NCBI RefSeq assembly: GCF_002289565.1
Contig: NZ_NTFY01000015.1
Location: 88,145-152,144, forward strand
DNA length: 64,000 nucleotides
Reading direction: 5' to 3'
Source of the DNA: Rhodopirellula sp. SM50
Lineage (GTDB): Bacteria; Planctomycetota; Planctomycetia; Pirellulales; Pirellulaceae
Shown here: positions 45,345 through 54,151 of the stretch, in pieces
How the letters are laid out: the number at the start of each line of letters is the position of its first letter
Numbering within the stretch: position 1 is the first letter of the stretch
Translations under genes and position numbers: made by a program
Notes under the pieces: model-generated
Seen by the model: the letters and a program-made list of their open reading frames with translations, nothing else
The model's database searches: none
What the model was told of the DNA's origin: nothing

Positions 45345-45450
45345 GGTCAAATCGGTTGTCGTTAAGTGCGGTGACGGTGGTGACCGCGTGGTCGAGTGAT
45401 ATGGGAATTTCGTGATCGGCGTGACCGCAAGCGGCCGCAACGCCGAGTCG

Positions 45451-46902
45451 TTAGGATTGTGTTTGTTTGCGAGCGGCCGCGGCCTTCTCCGCTTCTTCGG
45501 CTTGACGCTTCAATTCGGCTTTCACGTCTGCGACCGCTGCTTCAACGGCGGCCTTTTCGGATTCCGGCACCAGGTCCATCGATGCGTTCTGGCTCTTCTG
45601 CAGGGCTCGCACGTAAGCGACGATCGCCCAGCGGTCCTTCAACTTGATCTGGCCCGCATAGCCGGGCATCTTGCGGATCCCGTTGCTGATCGTTGAAAAC
45701 AGTTTGCCGTCGGGATACTTGTCTGCGTACAGGGTTTCTTGGTGCATCGATGCCGGCGGGACCCAGGTCGGGGCATTGATCGATTGGGCGCGCCGGGCAA
45801 CCAGGCCGTTTCCGTAGCCATCCATCCCGTGGCAAACGCTGCAGTAGATCTCGAATTGTTGTCGGCCTTGGGCCAGCAGTTCGGCGTCGACGGTCAGCGG
45901 GTTTTTTTCCACCCAGGGTGTGGTGTCCATCACGCTGGCCGGTGCCGCTTCGGCCGCTTCGACCGCTTCCTTTTCTTCCGCCTTGGCTTCGTCGTCGGCC
46001 AGCATGTAAGCCCGGACCAATCGCTGCACCCGCGGCGGGTCGGACATCGTCAGGGCTTCGACATCGATTCCGGTCAGCATGTCGAGTGATTCTTCCATCT
46101 GTCCGCGGGCGACAGTGCCGGGGACATCGGAGCGCATCGCGCGATTGTCGGCGAACAGGCTGGTCACCTGTTGAGCGTCTTTGGACGGCGAGAAATCCAT
46201 ATCGAAAAAGACGTGGAACCGCGGCTTGGAGCTGTTGGTCACCCGCATGGTCAAGATGCAAATCAACGGCACCAGCGACGCGGCAACGGCCAAGCCCCAG
46301 ATCAGGAACACCGGCTTGGGCACTTCTTTGGGTGAATCGTCTTCGACCACCTCGTTGATGTAATCGCTGCCGGTGTCGGCCAATAGATTCCGCACTCCGC
46401 TGGGGTCGTAACGCTCGTCGCTGGCGTCGACGTAGAGGAAGAAACGGTCATCGGTCGCGCGGTCGAACCGCGGGTCGGTGAACATCGGGTTGCTGAACTT
46501 CGGCAAACCGTTGAGCGCCCACATGCCGAAGAACGCGCCGAACGACGCCAGCAAAATCGTCAACTCGAATGCCACGGGGATGAACGCGGGCAACGAGATG
46601 TAAGGCTTGCCGGAGATGATGTACTTGTAATCGATACTGTTCATCCAGATCTGCATCACCAATGCGATGCAGGTGCCCGTTGCACCGGCGATCAGGCAGA
46701 TCCACGGCAGCGCGGTCGGTTTGATGCCGAGTGCCTTGTCGATCCCGTGAACCGGGAACGGCGTGTAGGCGTCGGTTTTGGTGTAACCGGCATCGCGAAT
46801 CCTGCGACAGGCGCTCAGCAATGAATCGACCGTTGTGAATTCGGCCATCATTCCGTGAACGGTCGTTTCTATTTTCGTTTCCGACATAGTTTTCTGATCC
46901 AT
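45451..46902 (-). CDS. actDE: Fused ActD-ActE: DUF3341 membrane protein with cytochrome c domain
   Basis: A 483-residue fusion. Residues 12-190 are the DUF3341/ActD part (VHGMMAEFTTVDSLLSACRRIRDAGYTKTDAYTPFPVHGIDKALGI with two helices near 65-85 and 107-130). A third helix (FLIWGLAVAASLVPLICIL, 199-218) links to an ActE-type mono-heme cytochrome c (CSVCH at 354-358, Met region KMPGYAGQI, ends with Lys/Glu/Ala tail). In Rhodothermus these are separate subunits. The fused cytochrome would hand electrons to CuA of subunit II. It follows actC by 44 bp. Confidence 0.92.
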   Translation of the reverse strand: MDQKTMSETKIETTVHGMMAEFTTVDSLLSACRRIRDAGYTKTDAYTPFPVHGIDKALGIKPTALPWICLIAGATGTCIALVMQIWMNSIDYKYIISGKPYISLPAFIPVAFELTILLASFGAFFGMWALNGLPKFSNPMFTDPRFDRATDDRFFLYVDASDERYDPSGVRNLLADTGSDYINEVVEDDSPKEVPKPVFLIWGLAVAASLVPLICILTMRVTNSSKPRFHVFFDMDFSPSKDAQQVTSLFADNRAMRSDVPGTVARGQMEESLDMLTGIDVEALTMSDPPRVQRLVRAYMLADDEAKAEEKEAVEAAEAAPASVMDTTPWVEKNPLTVDAELLAQGRQQFEIYCSVCHGMDGYGNGLVARRAQSINAPTWVPPASMHQETLYADKYPDGKLFSTISNGIRKMPGYAGQIKLKDRWAIVAYVRALQKSQNASMDLVPESEKAAVEAAVADVKAELKRQAEEAEKAAAARKQTQS

Positions 46903-46946
46903 CGAAACAGATCGTTAATGCTTAAAAGAATGAATGATTCAGTTTC

Positions 46947-48377
46947 TCAGTGACCTTCCGCAGCTTCTTCACCATGGCCGTGCAGGTGAGCCATGTGCTC
47001 CTGCTTGGCCAACGTCGCCTTGACTTCTGCCATGTTGATCACCGGCAAGGTGCGGCAGAACAGCAAGAACAACGTGAAGAACAATCCGAAGGATCCGATC
47101 AGCATGCCCCAGTCGACCCAGGTCGGCGTGAAGTAGGCCCAGGCACTCGGCAGATAGTCCCGTGACAAACTGCTGATGACAATCACGAATCGCTCGAACC
47201 ACATGCCGATGTTCACGAAGATCGACACAACGACGATGATCCAGGGCGTCGTGCGAGCTTTCTTGAACCAGAAGATTTGCGGGCTGATGACGTTACACGA
47301 AACCATCGTCCAGTAGGCCCAGGCATACGGCCCGAAGGCTCGGTTGAGGAACGCAAATTGTTCCGCGGGCACTTGGCCATACCAGGCGATGAAGAATTCC
47401 GTTCCGTAGGCCAGACCGACGATCGAGCCGGTCGCCAAAATGATCTTGCACATGTTTTCCAAGTGCCGGATCGTGATCAGTTTTTCCAGGTTCAACATCT
47501 TTCGCGCCGGCACCATTAGCGTCAGCACCATCGCAAACCCGCTGAAGATTGCCCCGGCGACGAAGTACGGCGGGAAAATCGTGGTGTGCCAACCGGGCAC
47601 CTGCGAGACCGCGAAGTCGAACGAAACGATCGTATGGACCGACAAAACCAGCGGTGCAGCCAGCGCGGCCAGGATCGCGTACGCCTTTTCATAACGCATC
47701 CAGTGACGCGACGAACCGCTCCAGCCCAGGCACAAAATCCCATAGGCCATGCGGCGGTACTTGTTCTTGGATCGGTCGCGGAACGTGGCCAAATCCGGAA
47801 CCATCCCCATGTACCAGAACAACAGCGACACCGTGCCGTAGGTGGAAACGGCGAACACGTCCCACAACAGCGGGCTGCGGAACTGGGGCCACATCCAAAG
47901 ATTCAAACTGGGGTAGGGTGCCAGCCAAAATGCCAGCCAGGCACGGCCGACGTGAATCCCCGGGAACGTCCCGGCACAGGCGACCGCAAAGATCGTCATC
48001 GCCTCGGCCGCACGGTTGATGCTGGTCCGCCATTCCTGACGGAACAGAAACAAAATCGCACTAATCAGCGTTCCCGCGTGACCGATCCCGACCCAGAACA
48101 CGAAGTTCACGATCGGCCAACCCCAGAAAATCGGCGCCCGGTTGCCCCACACTCCGACCCCGGTGTAGATCAGATAGACGATCAGCAACCCGAGCATCTG
48201 CAGCAACGCAAACGCAACCAGGAAGCCGCCGATCCAACCCTTGCTCGGTGGGCGTTCGGCAACTTTGCAAACCGCTTCGGTGATGTCGTGGTACGTCGTT
48301 TCGCCAAGGACCAGCGGAGCTCGCTCACCTGGACGTTCGACGGTGTTATCCAATCCGTTTGGAATGGCAAGTGACAT
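46947..48377 (-). CDS. actC: Alternative complex III quinone-binding subunit ActC (NrfD family)
   Basis: A 476-residue polytopic NrfD-like protein. Motifs include [71 protein letters not shown], characteristic of the quinol-oxidising ActC subunit, and [41 protein letters not shown]. It is expected to oxidise menaquinol at the membrane and pass electrons to the ActB iron-sulfur clusters. It lies 122 bp after actB, with a stem-loop in the gap. Confidence 0.96.
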   Translation of the reverse strand: MSLAIPNGLDNTVERPGERAPLVLGETTYHDITEAVCKVAERPPSKGWIGGFLVAFALLQMLGLLIVYLIYTGVGVWGNRAPIFWGWPIVNFVFWVGIGHAGTLISAILFLFRQEWRTSINRAAEAMTIFAVACAGTFPGIHVGRAWLAFWLAPYPSLNLWMWPQFRSPLLWDVFAVSTYGTVSLLFWYMGMVPDLATFRDRSKNKYRRMAYGILCLGWSGSSRHWMRYEKAYAILAALAAPLVLSVHTIVSFDFAVSQVPGWHTTIFPPYFVAGAIFSGFAMVLTLMVPARKMLNLEKLITIRHLENMCKIILATGSIVGLAYGTEFFIAWYGQVPAEQFAFLNRAFGPYAWAYWTMVSCNVISPQIFWFKKARTTPWIIVVVSIFVNIGMWFERFVIVISSLSRDYLPSAWAYFTPTWVDWGMLIGSFGLFFTLFLLFCRTLPVINMAEVKATLAKQEHMAHLHGHGEEAAEGH

Positions 48378-48455
48378 GGTCAGTGTTAGCTAGAAAGTGG
48401 AATCGGTTTGTTTGGCTTGGTCGTTGCGGGCCTGCGGCACCGCGTGCAGTTTGTC

Positions 48456-48479
48456 GTCTGCTGAATCAATTCAGCAGAC
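48456..48479 (-). promoter_or_regulatory. Perfect stem-loop between actB and actC
   Basis: GTCTGCTGAA and its complement TTCAGCAGAC flank a four-base loop (10-bp stem, 48456-48479). No T-run follows on the minus strand, so it is unlikely to be a terminator; it may stabilise the upstream transcript end or set the actB:actC ratio. Confidence 0.7.
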
Positions 48480-48499
48480 CTTCTGTCAGCGAGCTGACG

Positions 48500-51400
48500 T
48501 CAGTGAGCTTCTTCTTTTTTGTGATCGGAGTCTTGGTGGTCGCCGGCATGATCGTCGCCGTGGGCTTCATGATCAGCGTGATCGTCGTGGCCATGATGCG
48601 AGGTGATCGTTGCCAGGTCTTCCAATTGCTGGAGGGTCATCAGACGCGGGTGGGGGTTTCGCACCCGGGCCAAGTACTCCGTCCGCGGTTTGATATTGAG
48701 TTGCTCCAGGACGCCGTAGGCTCGCACATCCTTGCGTTTTTTGGCCACGATCGAGTCGGGGTTGGCGATGTTGCCGAACTCAATGGCGTTGGTTCCGCAG
48801 GCGGCTTGGCAGGCGGTGATGACATCGCCGTCTTGGATCTGGCGACCGCCATCCTTGCGAGCTTCGATCTTGGCCTTTTCCACGCGTTGGACACAGTACG
48901 TGCACTTTTCCATCACACCGCGGCCACGCACGGTGACGTCGGGGTTGAGCACCAGCGCTTGCAGTTTTCGGTTGGCCGATTCGATGGCACCCGGGAATGC
49001 CTGGACACCGTAGCCGACGCCGACCTCTTCGTTGTAATTGAAGTAGTTGAATCGACGGACTTTCAACGGGCAGTTGTTGGCACAGTACCGCGTTCCGATA
49101 CAGCGGTTGTAGGCCATCGCGTTGATGCCCTCGTCGGTGTGGACTGTCGCGGCAACCGGGCAAACCTGTTCGCATGGTGCCGTTTCACAGTGCACACACG
49201 CGACCGGCATGTGAACGATCTGGGCGTCTTCGGCATTGCCTTGGAAGTAGCGGTCGATTCGCAGCCAGTGCATTTCGCGGCTGTTTCGGACCTGTTCGGC
49301 ACCGACGATCGGGATGTTGTTTTCGCTTTGGCAAGCGACGACACAGGCGTTGCACCCGGTGCACTTGGTCAAATCGATCGACATGCCCCACTGCGGCAGA
49401 TAATCCTTCGCCGGATCGGCTTGGATCTCTTGAATCGGTTCGGTGCCCAGCGAGCCGTATTTGCCGACCTTGGGGACGTGCGGGGCTTTGGGTTGCTCGT
49501 TGGCGAACGTGGGCACGTCTTCGAGCAACTTGGTGGTGCCTTCGCGAACCAGGTTGTAGCTTCGACGCTCGGTTTCTTCGCGACCGATGTCGTCGATCGC
49601 CCAGTGGTTCTGCGTCGTGGCGAAATCGAATTCGTTGTAATTCGGTCGTCCTTCGACTTTGTAGGCGACCAGCATTTGATCGCTGGTCCGCAGCGGCGAG
49701 ACGTCAAATCCGACGGCCTCAAGGCCTTCGGCGATAAAGCCGCCGACCTTGCCGACTCGCGAACGCCCGTACCCGATCGACGTCATCACGACCCCGGGAG
49801 CCACACCGGGCGTTTCGAAGACCGGCAATTCGATCTTGCTGCCGCCCTTGCGAAGGGTGATGTACAGCCCGTGGTGCAAGCCGAGTGCCTTGGCGGTCGC
49901 GGGGCTCATCATCGCCGCGTTGCCCCAGGTGACCTTGGTGATCGACTGCGGCAGTTCCTGCAGCCAACCGTTGTTGGCGAACCGCCCGTCATACAGGCCG
50001 TCGGCGGGGGTGAAGACGACTTCGATGTTGTCCTGGTCGATGGTCTTGGCCGATGCGACTTCGGGGTCTGTGCTCGGCAGTTCCGGTGCGGTGCCGGTCA
50101 CGTCGGCGGTGCGAGCGGCCGTTTTGATCTCGTCGGCGTAGCCGTCATGGAGCAGCTTTCGCCACTTTCCTTCGCTGAGCGTTTCTCCGGCGACCTGGTC
50201 TGCGGTTTGACGCACGATCAGCATCGGGTCGATGACGTCTTCTTCCATCATCAGCGCCAGGACTTCGGCGGCCGTGCGTCCGCCCATCAGCGGCAGGATC
50301 TGGGGCTGGCAGACGCCATACAGTCCATCGTCGTTGATGCAGTCGCTCCAGGATTCCAGCGGATGGGCCAGCGGCAGTGACCAATCGCACAAGACGGCGG
50401 TTTCGTCGTCATATTCGCCCAGGTAGAACACTTTCCCGTCTTGTCGCACCGTTTCGATCATGCCCGCGACGTCGATGTCACTGGGCGAAGTAAAGACGGG
50501 ATTGTCGCCAAGAATCAGCAACGACTCGATGTCGCCCTGTTTGACCGCGGCGACCAGGTCGGCCAACGATTTTCGCTCCAGGCTCTCGTCCACGCAGGGC
50601 GTGAAGGATTGGGCTTTGCCCAGCGAGCCGAGTTTTTGGTTCATCGCAATTCCGGCCGCGACCAGTTCTGGCCCGAGCGAGGGGCCGACCACGACGACCG
50701 CATCTTCACCGGCTTCGACGATGTCGTGGGCCAGGCAGTCCAGGAACCGCGATTGGCGTTCCGCGGCGGTGATTTCCGGATCATTGAACGCCAGCTCTTT
50801 GCCGTCGTGATTGTGCGTCTCGCCGTTCTTGAGCGCCTCGACCATGCGGCTCAATGCAGCCAGGAATGCGGGCATTTGGCTGGGGCGGAGGGGCAGACGC
50901 GTATCAGCCATGGTTCCCGTCGTCGTGTAGCCGCCTTCGACCACGTACAAGCGACTCATTTCGCCGTCGATCGGATCACGCCGCTGGGCAAACGTGCGGG
51001 CGGCGGTCAACGAACCGGGGTCGTTCCCCAGGAAATCGGCACCGAGCGAGAAGATGACTTTCGCTTCGCTCAAATCCAGCACCTGGTTGGATTCGGTGCC
51101 AAGCATTTGCTTGGTCGCTTTCCGCATCACGCCGTCGTGGACGCCGTCGAATTGAGCGATCGTCGCCGCCGGCAGTTTCTCTTTCAGTTTGCCGAGCATC
51201 CGGACGGTCGTCGGCGAACTGGTCGGCGACATCAGCACGGCGAAGCCTTTGCCGTTGTCGTTGCTGGCGGCTTTTTGAATCGCCGCGCGTCCCACTGGCA
51301 AGAAATCGTCCCATTGCGATTCCTGCTTCCGCTCGCCGCCACGCATCAAGACCGGGCCGTCGTCGCCGCGCGAGCGATCGGGGTCATAGAGCGACAAAAT

Positions 51401-51814
51401 CGACGCCTGGACGTAGGCGTTGGTCCCGGCCGCCGACGGGTGGCTCTTGTTCGGTTCGATGTGCTGCGGACGACCGTCAAAGCATCGGACCAGCAAGTTA
51501 TGGACCGATCCGGCGAGCTCAAAGTTGGTCGCGCGCTCGTAAAACTCGCCCGGCACTCGGCCCTCGGGGCGGATCACGAACGGGGCGATGATTTCTTCGG
51601 GGTAGCGGCATCCCGAAACGCCGGCCATCGCCAGCGAGGCGCCCATCAATTGCATCCAGCGACGCCGCGAGACACCTTCGGGGAACTCCGAAGCGGCGAC
51701 CGGGAACTCGCGATGCAGATAATTGTTCTGGAATTCCTCGCTGCCGTGCAGTTCCGAAATACTACGCCAGTAAGTCGGGGCGTTGCTTTTCGCGTTGGAT
51801 TCGTTGTGAGTCAT
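48500..51814 (-). CDS. actB: Alternative complex III iron-sulfur subunit ActB
   Basis: A 1104-residue protein, the largest of the complex. The N-terminus has a Tat-type signal (EGVSRRRWMQLMGASLAMAGVSGC, residues 47-70). The first two thirds resemble a molybdopterin oxidoreductase (MopB) domain that in ActB lacks the cofactor. The last third is a ferredoxin-like region with clusters CTGCNACVVACQSE, CVHCETAPCEQVCP, CIGTRYCANNCP and CTYCVQ...CQAACG, fitting four iron-sulfur clusters. It carries electrons from ActC to the cytochrome subunits. The extreme C-terminus is His/Asp-rich (HHGHDDHADHEAHGDDHAG). Confidence 0.97.
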   Translation of the reverse strand: MTHNESNAKSNAPTYWRSISELHGSEEFQNNYLHREFPVAASEFPEGVSRRRWMQLMGASLAMAGVSGCRYPEEIIAPFVIRPEGRVPGEFYERATNFELAGSVHNLLVRCFDGRPQHIEPNKSHPSAAGTNAYVQASILSLYDPDRSRGDDGPVLMRGGERKQESQWDDFLPVGRAAIQKAASNDNGKGFAVLMSPTSSPTTVRMLGKLKEKLPAATIAQFDGVHDGVMRKATKQMLGTESNQVLDLSEAKVIFSLGADFLGNDPGSLTAARTFAQRRDPIDGEMSRLYVVEGGYTTTGTMADTRLPLRPSQMPAFLAALSRMVEALKNGETHNHDGKELAFNDPEITAAERQSRFLDCLAHDIVEAGEDAVVVVGPSLGPELVAAGIAMNQKLGSLGKAQSFTPCVDESLERKSLADLVAAVKQGDIESLLILGDNPVFTSPSDIDVAGMIETVRQDGKVFYLGEYDDETAVLCDWSLPLAHPLESWSDCINDDGLYGVCQPQILPLMGGRTAAEVLALMMEEDVIDPMLIVRQTADQVAGETLSEGKWRKLLHDGYADEIKTAARTADVTGTAPELPSTDPEVASAKTIDQDNIEVVFTPADGLYDGRFANNGWLQELPQSITKVTWGNAAMMSPATAKALGLHHGLYITLRKGGSKIELPVFETPGVAPGVVMTSIGYGRSRVGKVGGFIAEGLEAVGFDVSPLRTSDQMLVAYKVEGRPNYNEFDFATTQNHWAIDDIGREETERRSYNLVREGTTKLLEDVPTFANEQPKAPHVPKVGKYGSLGTEPIQEIQADPAKDYLPQWGMSIDLTKCTGCNACVVACQSENNIPIVGAEQVRNSREMHWLRIDRYFQGNAEDAQIVHMPVACVHCETAPCEQVCPVAATVHTDEGINAMAYNRCIGTRYCANNCPLKVRRFNYFNYNEEVGVGYGVQAFPGAIESANRKLQALVLNPDVTVRGRGVMEKCTYCVQRVEKAKIEARKDGGRQIQDGDVITACQAACGTNAIEFGNIANPDSIVAKKRKDVRAYGVLEQLNIKPRTEYLARVRNPHPRLMTLQQLEDLATITSHHGHDDHADHEAHGDDHAGDHQDSDHKKEEAH

Positions 51815-51882
51815 ATTCGTTCGGATGGATCGTTCGTAAACGGTGTTTACTGGCGCGGACGGTCAAGCGGAAAGGATCGGCA

Positions 51883-52578
51883 CTATCGGTGACAAACGGC
51901 ACAGTGACGCTGGGGATGGATGTTGTGCTCGGCACGCTGCTTCTTGGCAAACGCTTCCTGGTCCCAGTCCGCCGGCGGTTCCCAATCAAGCTTGGTGACA
52001 AACTCTTTCGGCCGCAGGTGCTCGTTCGGGTTTTCGTGGCACTGGATGCACCACGCCATGGAAAGCTGCTCGTGCTGGTAGACGACTTCCATTTGATCGA
52101 TCCGCCCGTGGCAACTGACGCAACTGACGCCGGAGTTCACGTGTGCGGCATGATTGAAGTAGACGAATTCGGGCAGATTGTGCACGCGTATCCACTGCAT
52201 GCTCTTGCCCGTTTTCCAGCTCTCGTGAATCGGTTTCAGATTCACGCTGTCTGCTCGTACGGCCGCCAGGGCCGATTGACCCTGGTCGTTAGCCGGGCTG
52301 TGACAATTGATGCAGGTCGCCGTCGGCGGGACCGCGGCGTGGGCGGCGTCAAAAACCGTGTTGTGGCAATAGCGACAGTCCAATTTCAACTGGCCGGCGT
52401 GAATCGCATGGCTAAACGGAACCGGTTGCTCCGGCTCGTAGCCAATGTTCAAGGTCACCGGATCGGTCACCAAGCCTCCAACAGCAGCGGCAAATAAACC
52501 GCCGCCGCCCAAAGCAGCGCCTAAAACCAGCAAAAACGGGTTGGACCAGCGTGGAAACAAAAAACGTTGCATGATCAT
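51883..52578 (-). CDS. actA: Alternative complex III pentaheme cytochrome ActA
   Basis: A 231-residue membrane-anchored cytochrome with five CXXCH motifs (CRYCH, CINCH, CVSCH, CIQCH, CAVCH). The N-terminal helix (NPFLLVLGAALGGGGLFAAAVGGLV) anchors it to the membrane. Together with its position this identifies ActA. The ATG at 52578 is chosen (a TTG start is 12 bp upstream and an ATG 6 bp downstream). It is the first gene of the respiratory cluster, and the cluster promoter is expected between 52579 and 52759. Confidence 0.94.
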   Translation of the reverse strand: MIMQRFLFPRWSNPFLLVLGAALGGGGLFAAAVGGLVTDPVTLNIGYEPEQPVPFSHAIHAGQLKLDCRYCHNTVFDAAHAAVPPTATCINCHSPANDQGQSALAAVRADSVNLKPIHESWKTGKSMQWIRVHNLPEFVYFNHAAHVNSGVSCVSCHGRIDQMEVVYQHEQLSMAWCIQCHENPNEHLRPKEFVTKLDWEPPADWDQEAFAKKQRAEHNIHPQRHCAVCHR

Positions 52579-52759
52579 CGGCCGGGTCAAATCCGGACGC
52601 GTTGGTGCAGAAAAGAACGGAAGACAGTTCGGAGCGGAAGTATCGGTCGGCCACTAGCAAATTGGCAAGGCCACCCGACAAGCGAGCGACATTGTGCCGC
52701 GAAGTTTTTGCCGAACGGCGTGAGGCGCATCGTCGCACCAGGCGCACAGACGCCTGATT

Positions 52760-53764
52760 TCACCACCAGTGACCGTCCGCAGTCACCGGTCGAGCCGAAC
52801 AACGCATCGAATCGAGCGCCGAAGCGAGCTCCGACACCGCCCAATCTAAGTCGTCGATTTCAAGACGGTATTCAGGCCATTGCCAACCGCCCGGCCACAT
52901 TTGGTGTGGCGCCGGCCAGCCGTTTTCGCTGCTCGTCTTTTGAATGCGAACCAGTAGACGTGGCAACCCGTGTGCCGCCTCTCCTGACATCGTGGATCGG
53001 CTGGTCTCGTCGAGTAATTTACTCCGACTAGGCAACTTGGGCAGAAAGCTGGAGACCCAGCGACAATCCTCGTCTCCGGTTGCGGGGTCGTGGGAGGCGT
53101 GGTTGATCGTCGAACGCTTGGCCGCCTCACTGGTGTAAACCATTACCCCATGCTCGTCGGCCAGACGTCGGCACAACAAGTCGCGCGTTTCTTGACGACC
53201 GGTCACCAACGCCAGCGAGGGTGCCGCCGCGGACAGGTGATCGGAGATCTCTTGCAGCGACCAGCCGAATCGCGGATCGCGAAAATGGGCCGCCACATCG
53301 CAGGCCGGTTGCAGCACGAATTGCCGTGCGGTGTAACGTGGATGGGGCACGACCAAGCCGGTCGTCCCGCCGACCAGGTTTCCATGCAGGACGACATCCA
53401 AGTCAATCGAACGCGCGCCCCAACGCCGTCGCCGCTCGCGTCCGAGCGCCTGTTCGAGTTCTTGCAGCAGTCCCAGCACCGCCCGCGCCGGGGCTTCGGT
53501 TTGGAACACTCCGATCGCATTGAGAAAGGGTTCCTGTCCCCCCGGGCCTCCGATCGGCGGTGTTTCGAACAGCCGACTGGTCTTCAGCGCGTCGCCGTCG
53601 AGGATCAGATCGCTCGCCGCCACCCGTTGTGCCGCCGAAGCGATCAAGTCGCGACGGTCTCCCAGATTGCTGCCGAAGCTGATCACGCACTGAGAGACGT
53701 GTCGGTGTTTGGCGGCCCGTTGACCGGGCAAGGGGCGTGACAGGGGGTGGCCGGGCTGATTCAT
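52760..53764 (-). CDS. folK: FolK (HPPK) with a long C-terminal extension
   Basis: A 334-residue protein, twice the usual 160-180 of HPPK. The first 176 residues hold the HPPK core: VISFGSNLGDRRDLI, TPPIGGPGGQEPFLNAI and RWGARSIDLDVVLHG (signature residues for ATP/Mg binding). HPPK transfers pyrophosphate to hydroxymethyl-dihydropterin in folate synthesis. The last 158 residues (from SLALVTGRQETRDLLCRRLADEHGVMVYTS to the HWW end) belong to no family I recognise. ATG at 53764 is preferred to 53818. The end of the gene lies near the start of actA, same strand. Confidence 0.9.
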   Translation of the reverse strand: MNQPGHPLSRPLPGQRAAKHRHVSQCVISFGSNLGDRRDLIASAAQRVAASDLILDGDALKTSRLFETPPIGGPGGQEPFLNAIGVFQTEAPARAVLGLLQELEQALGRERRRRWGARSIDLDVVLHGNLVGGTTGLVVPHPRYTARQFVLQPACDVAAHFRDPRFGWSLQEISDHLSAAAPSLALVTGRQETRDLLCRRLADEHGVMVYTSEAAKRSTINHASHDPATGDEDCRWVSSFLPKLPSRSKLLDETSRSTMSGEAAHGLPRLLVRIQKTSSENGWPAPHQMWPGGWQWPEYRLEIDDLDWAVSELASALDSMRCSARPVTADGHWW

Positions 53765-53865
53765 GACGCGGATTGTAGCTCCTTTGTCGCAGATCAGCAG
53801 CACACTCTTGGGAGGCAATTCAAGTGGGATAGGCTTCCAGCCTGTCGACGCGGAATGAACAACCG

Positions 53866-54104
53866 TTGGTCTCTAGCCTCCAGGCGATTCCCGGTCGCTG
53901 CTCCGCAGCGAGCGTGGGCGGCTGAAGCCCAATACCGCTAAGTTAAGCGTCGTTTCTTCAGATGAGGGCCCGTAGGCTCGCGCCAAACGGCTGACATTCG
54001 TTTGATATCAGCCGGTTCGCGCCAGCGTCCGGGCCCCCTCATTCATGTTAACTTAGCGGTATTGGGCTTTAGCCTGCACACCAACACGTATGCCCGTGCC
54101 ATTT
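53866..54104. repeat. Dispersed repeat interrupted by the 135-bp element (copy B)
   Basis: With the element removed, 53866-53929 and 54065-54104 rebuild the same repeat as at 26351-26585, here interrupted after GGCGGCTGAAGCC rather than after the first stem. A half copy of the GGCTTCCAGCCTGTC palindrome lies just before it at 53823-53846. Together these fill the 387-bp gap 53765-54151, which has no gene. Confidence 0.88.
53930..54064. mobile_element. 135-bp palindromic MITE-like element, copy B
   Basis: Same length and terminal arms as copy A (CAATACCGCTAAGTTAA at both ends, as inverted repeats), with an inner palindrome of the same core. Roughly 15 positions differ, mostly between the arms. 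The flanks are GGCTGAAGCC (53920-53929) and GGCTTTAGCC (54065-54074), a 10-bp target duplication that has decayed at two positions. Confidence 0.9.
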
Positions 54105-54151
54105 GTACCTGACCCACGGGGGCAATGCGAAGATTCCAAGCTGACAAAGCA

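Noticed and set aside
48359..50380. A 673-codon plus-strand open frame opposite actB
   Set aside because: It is fully antisense to actB, has no recognisable domain and reflects high-GC codon bias (third-position GC).
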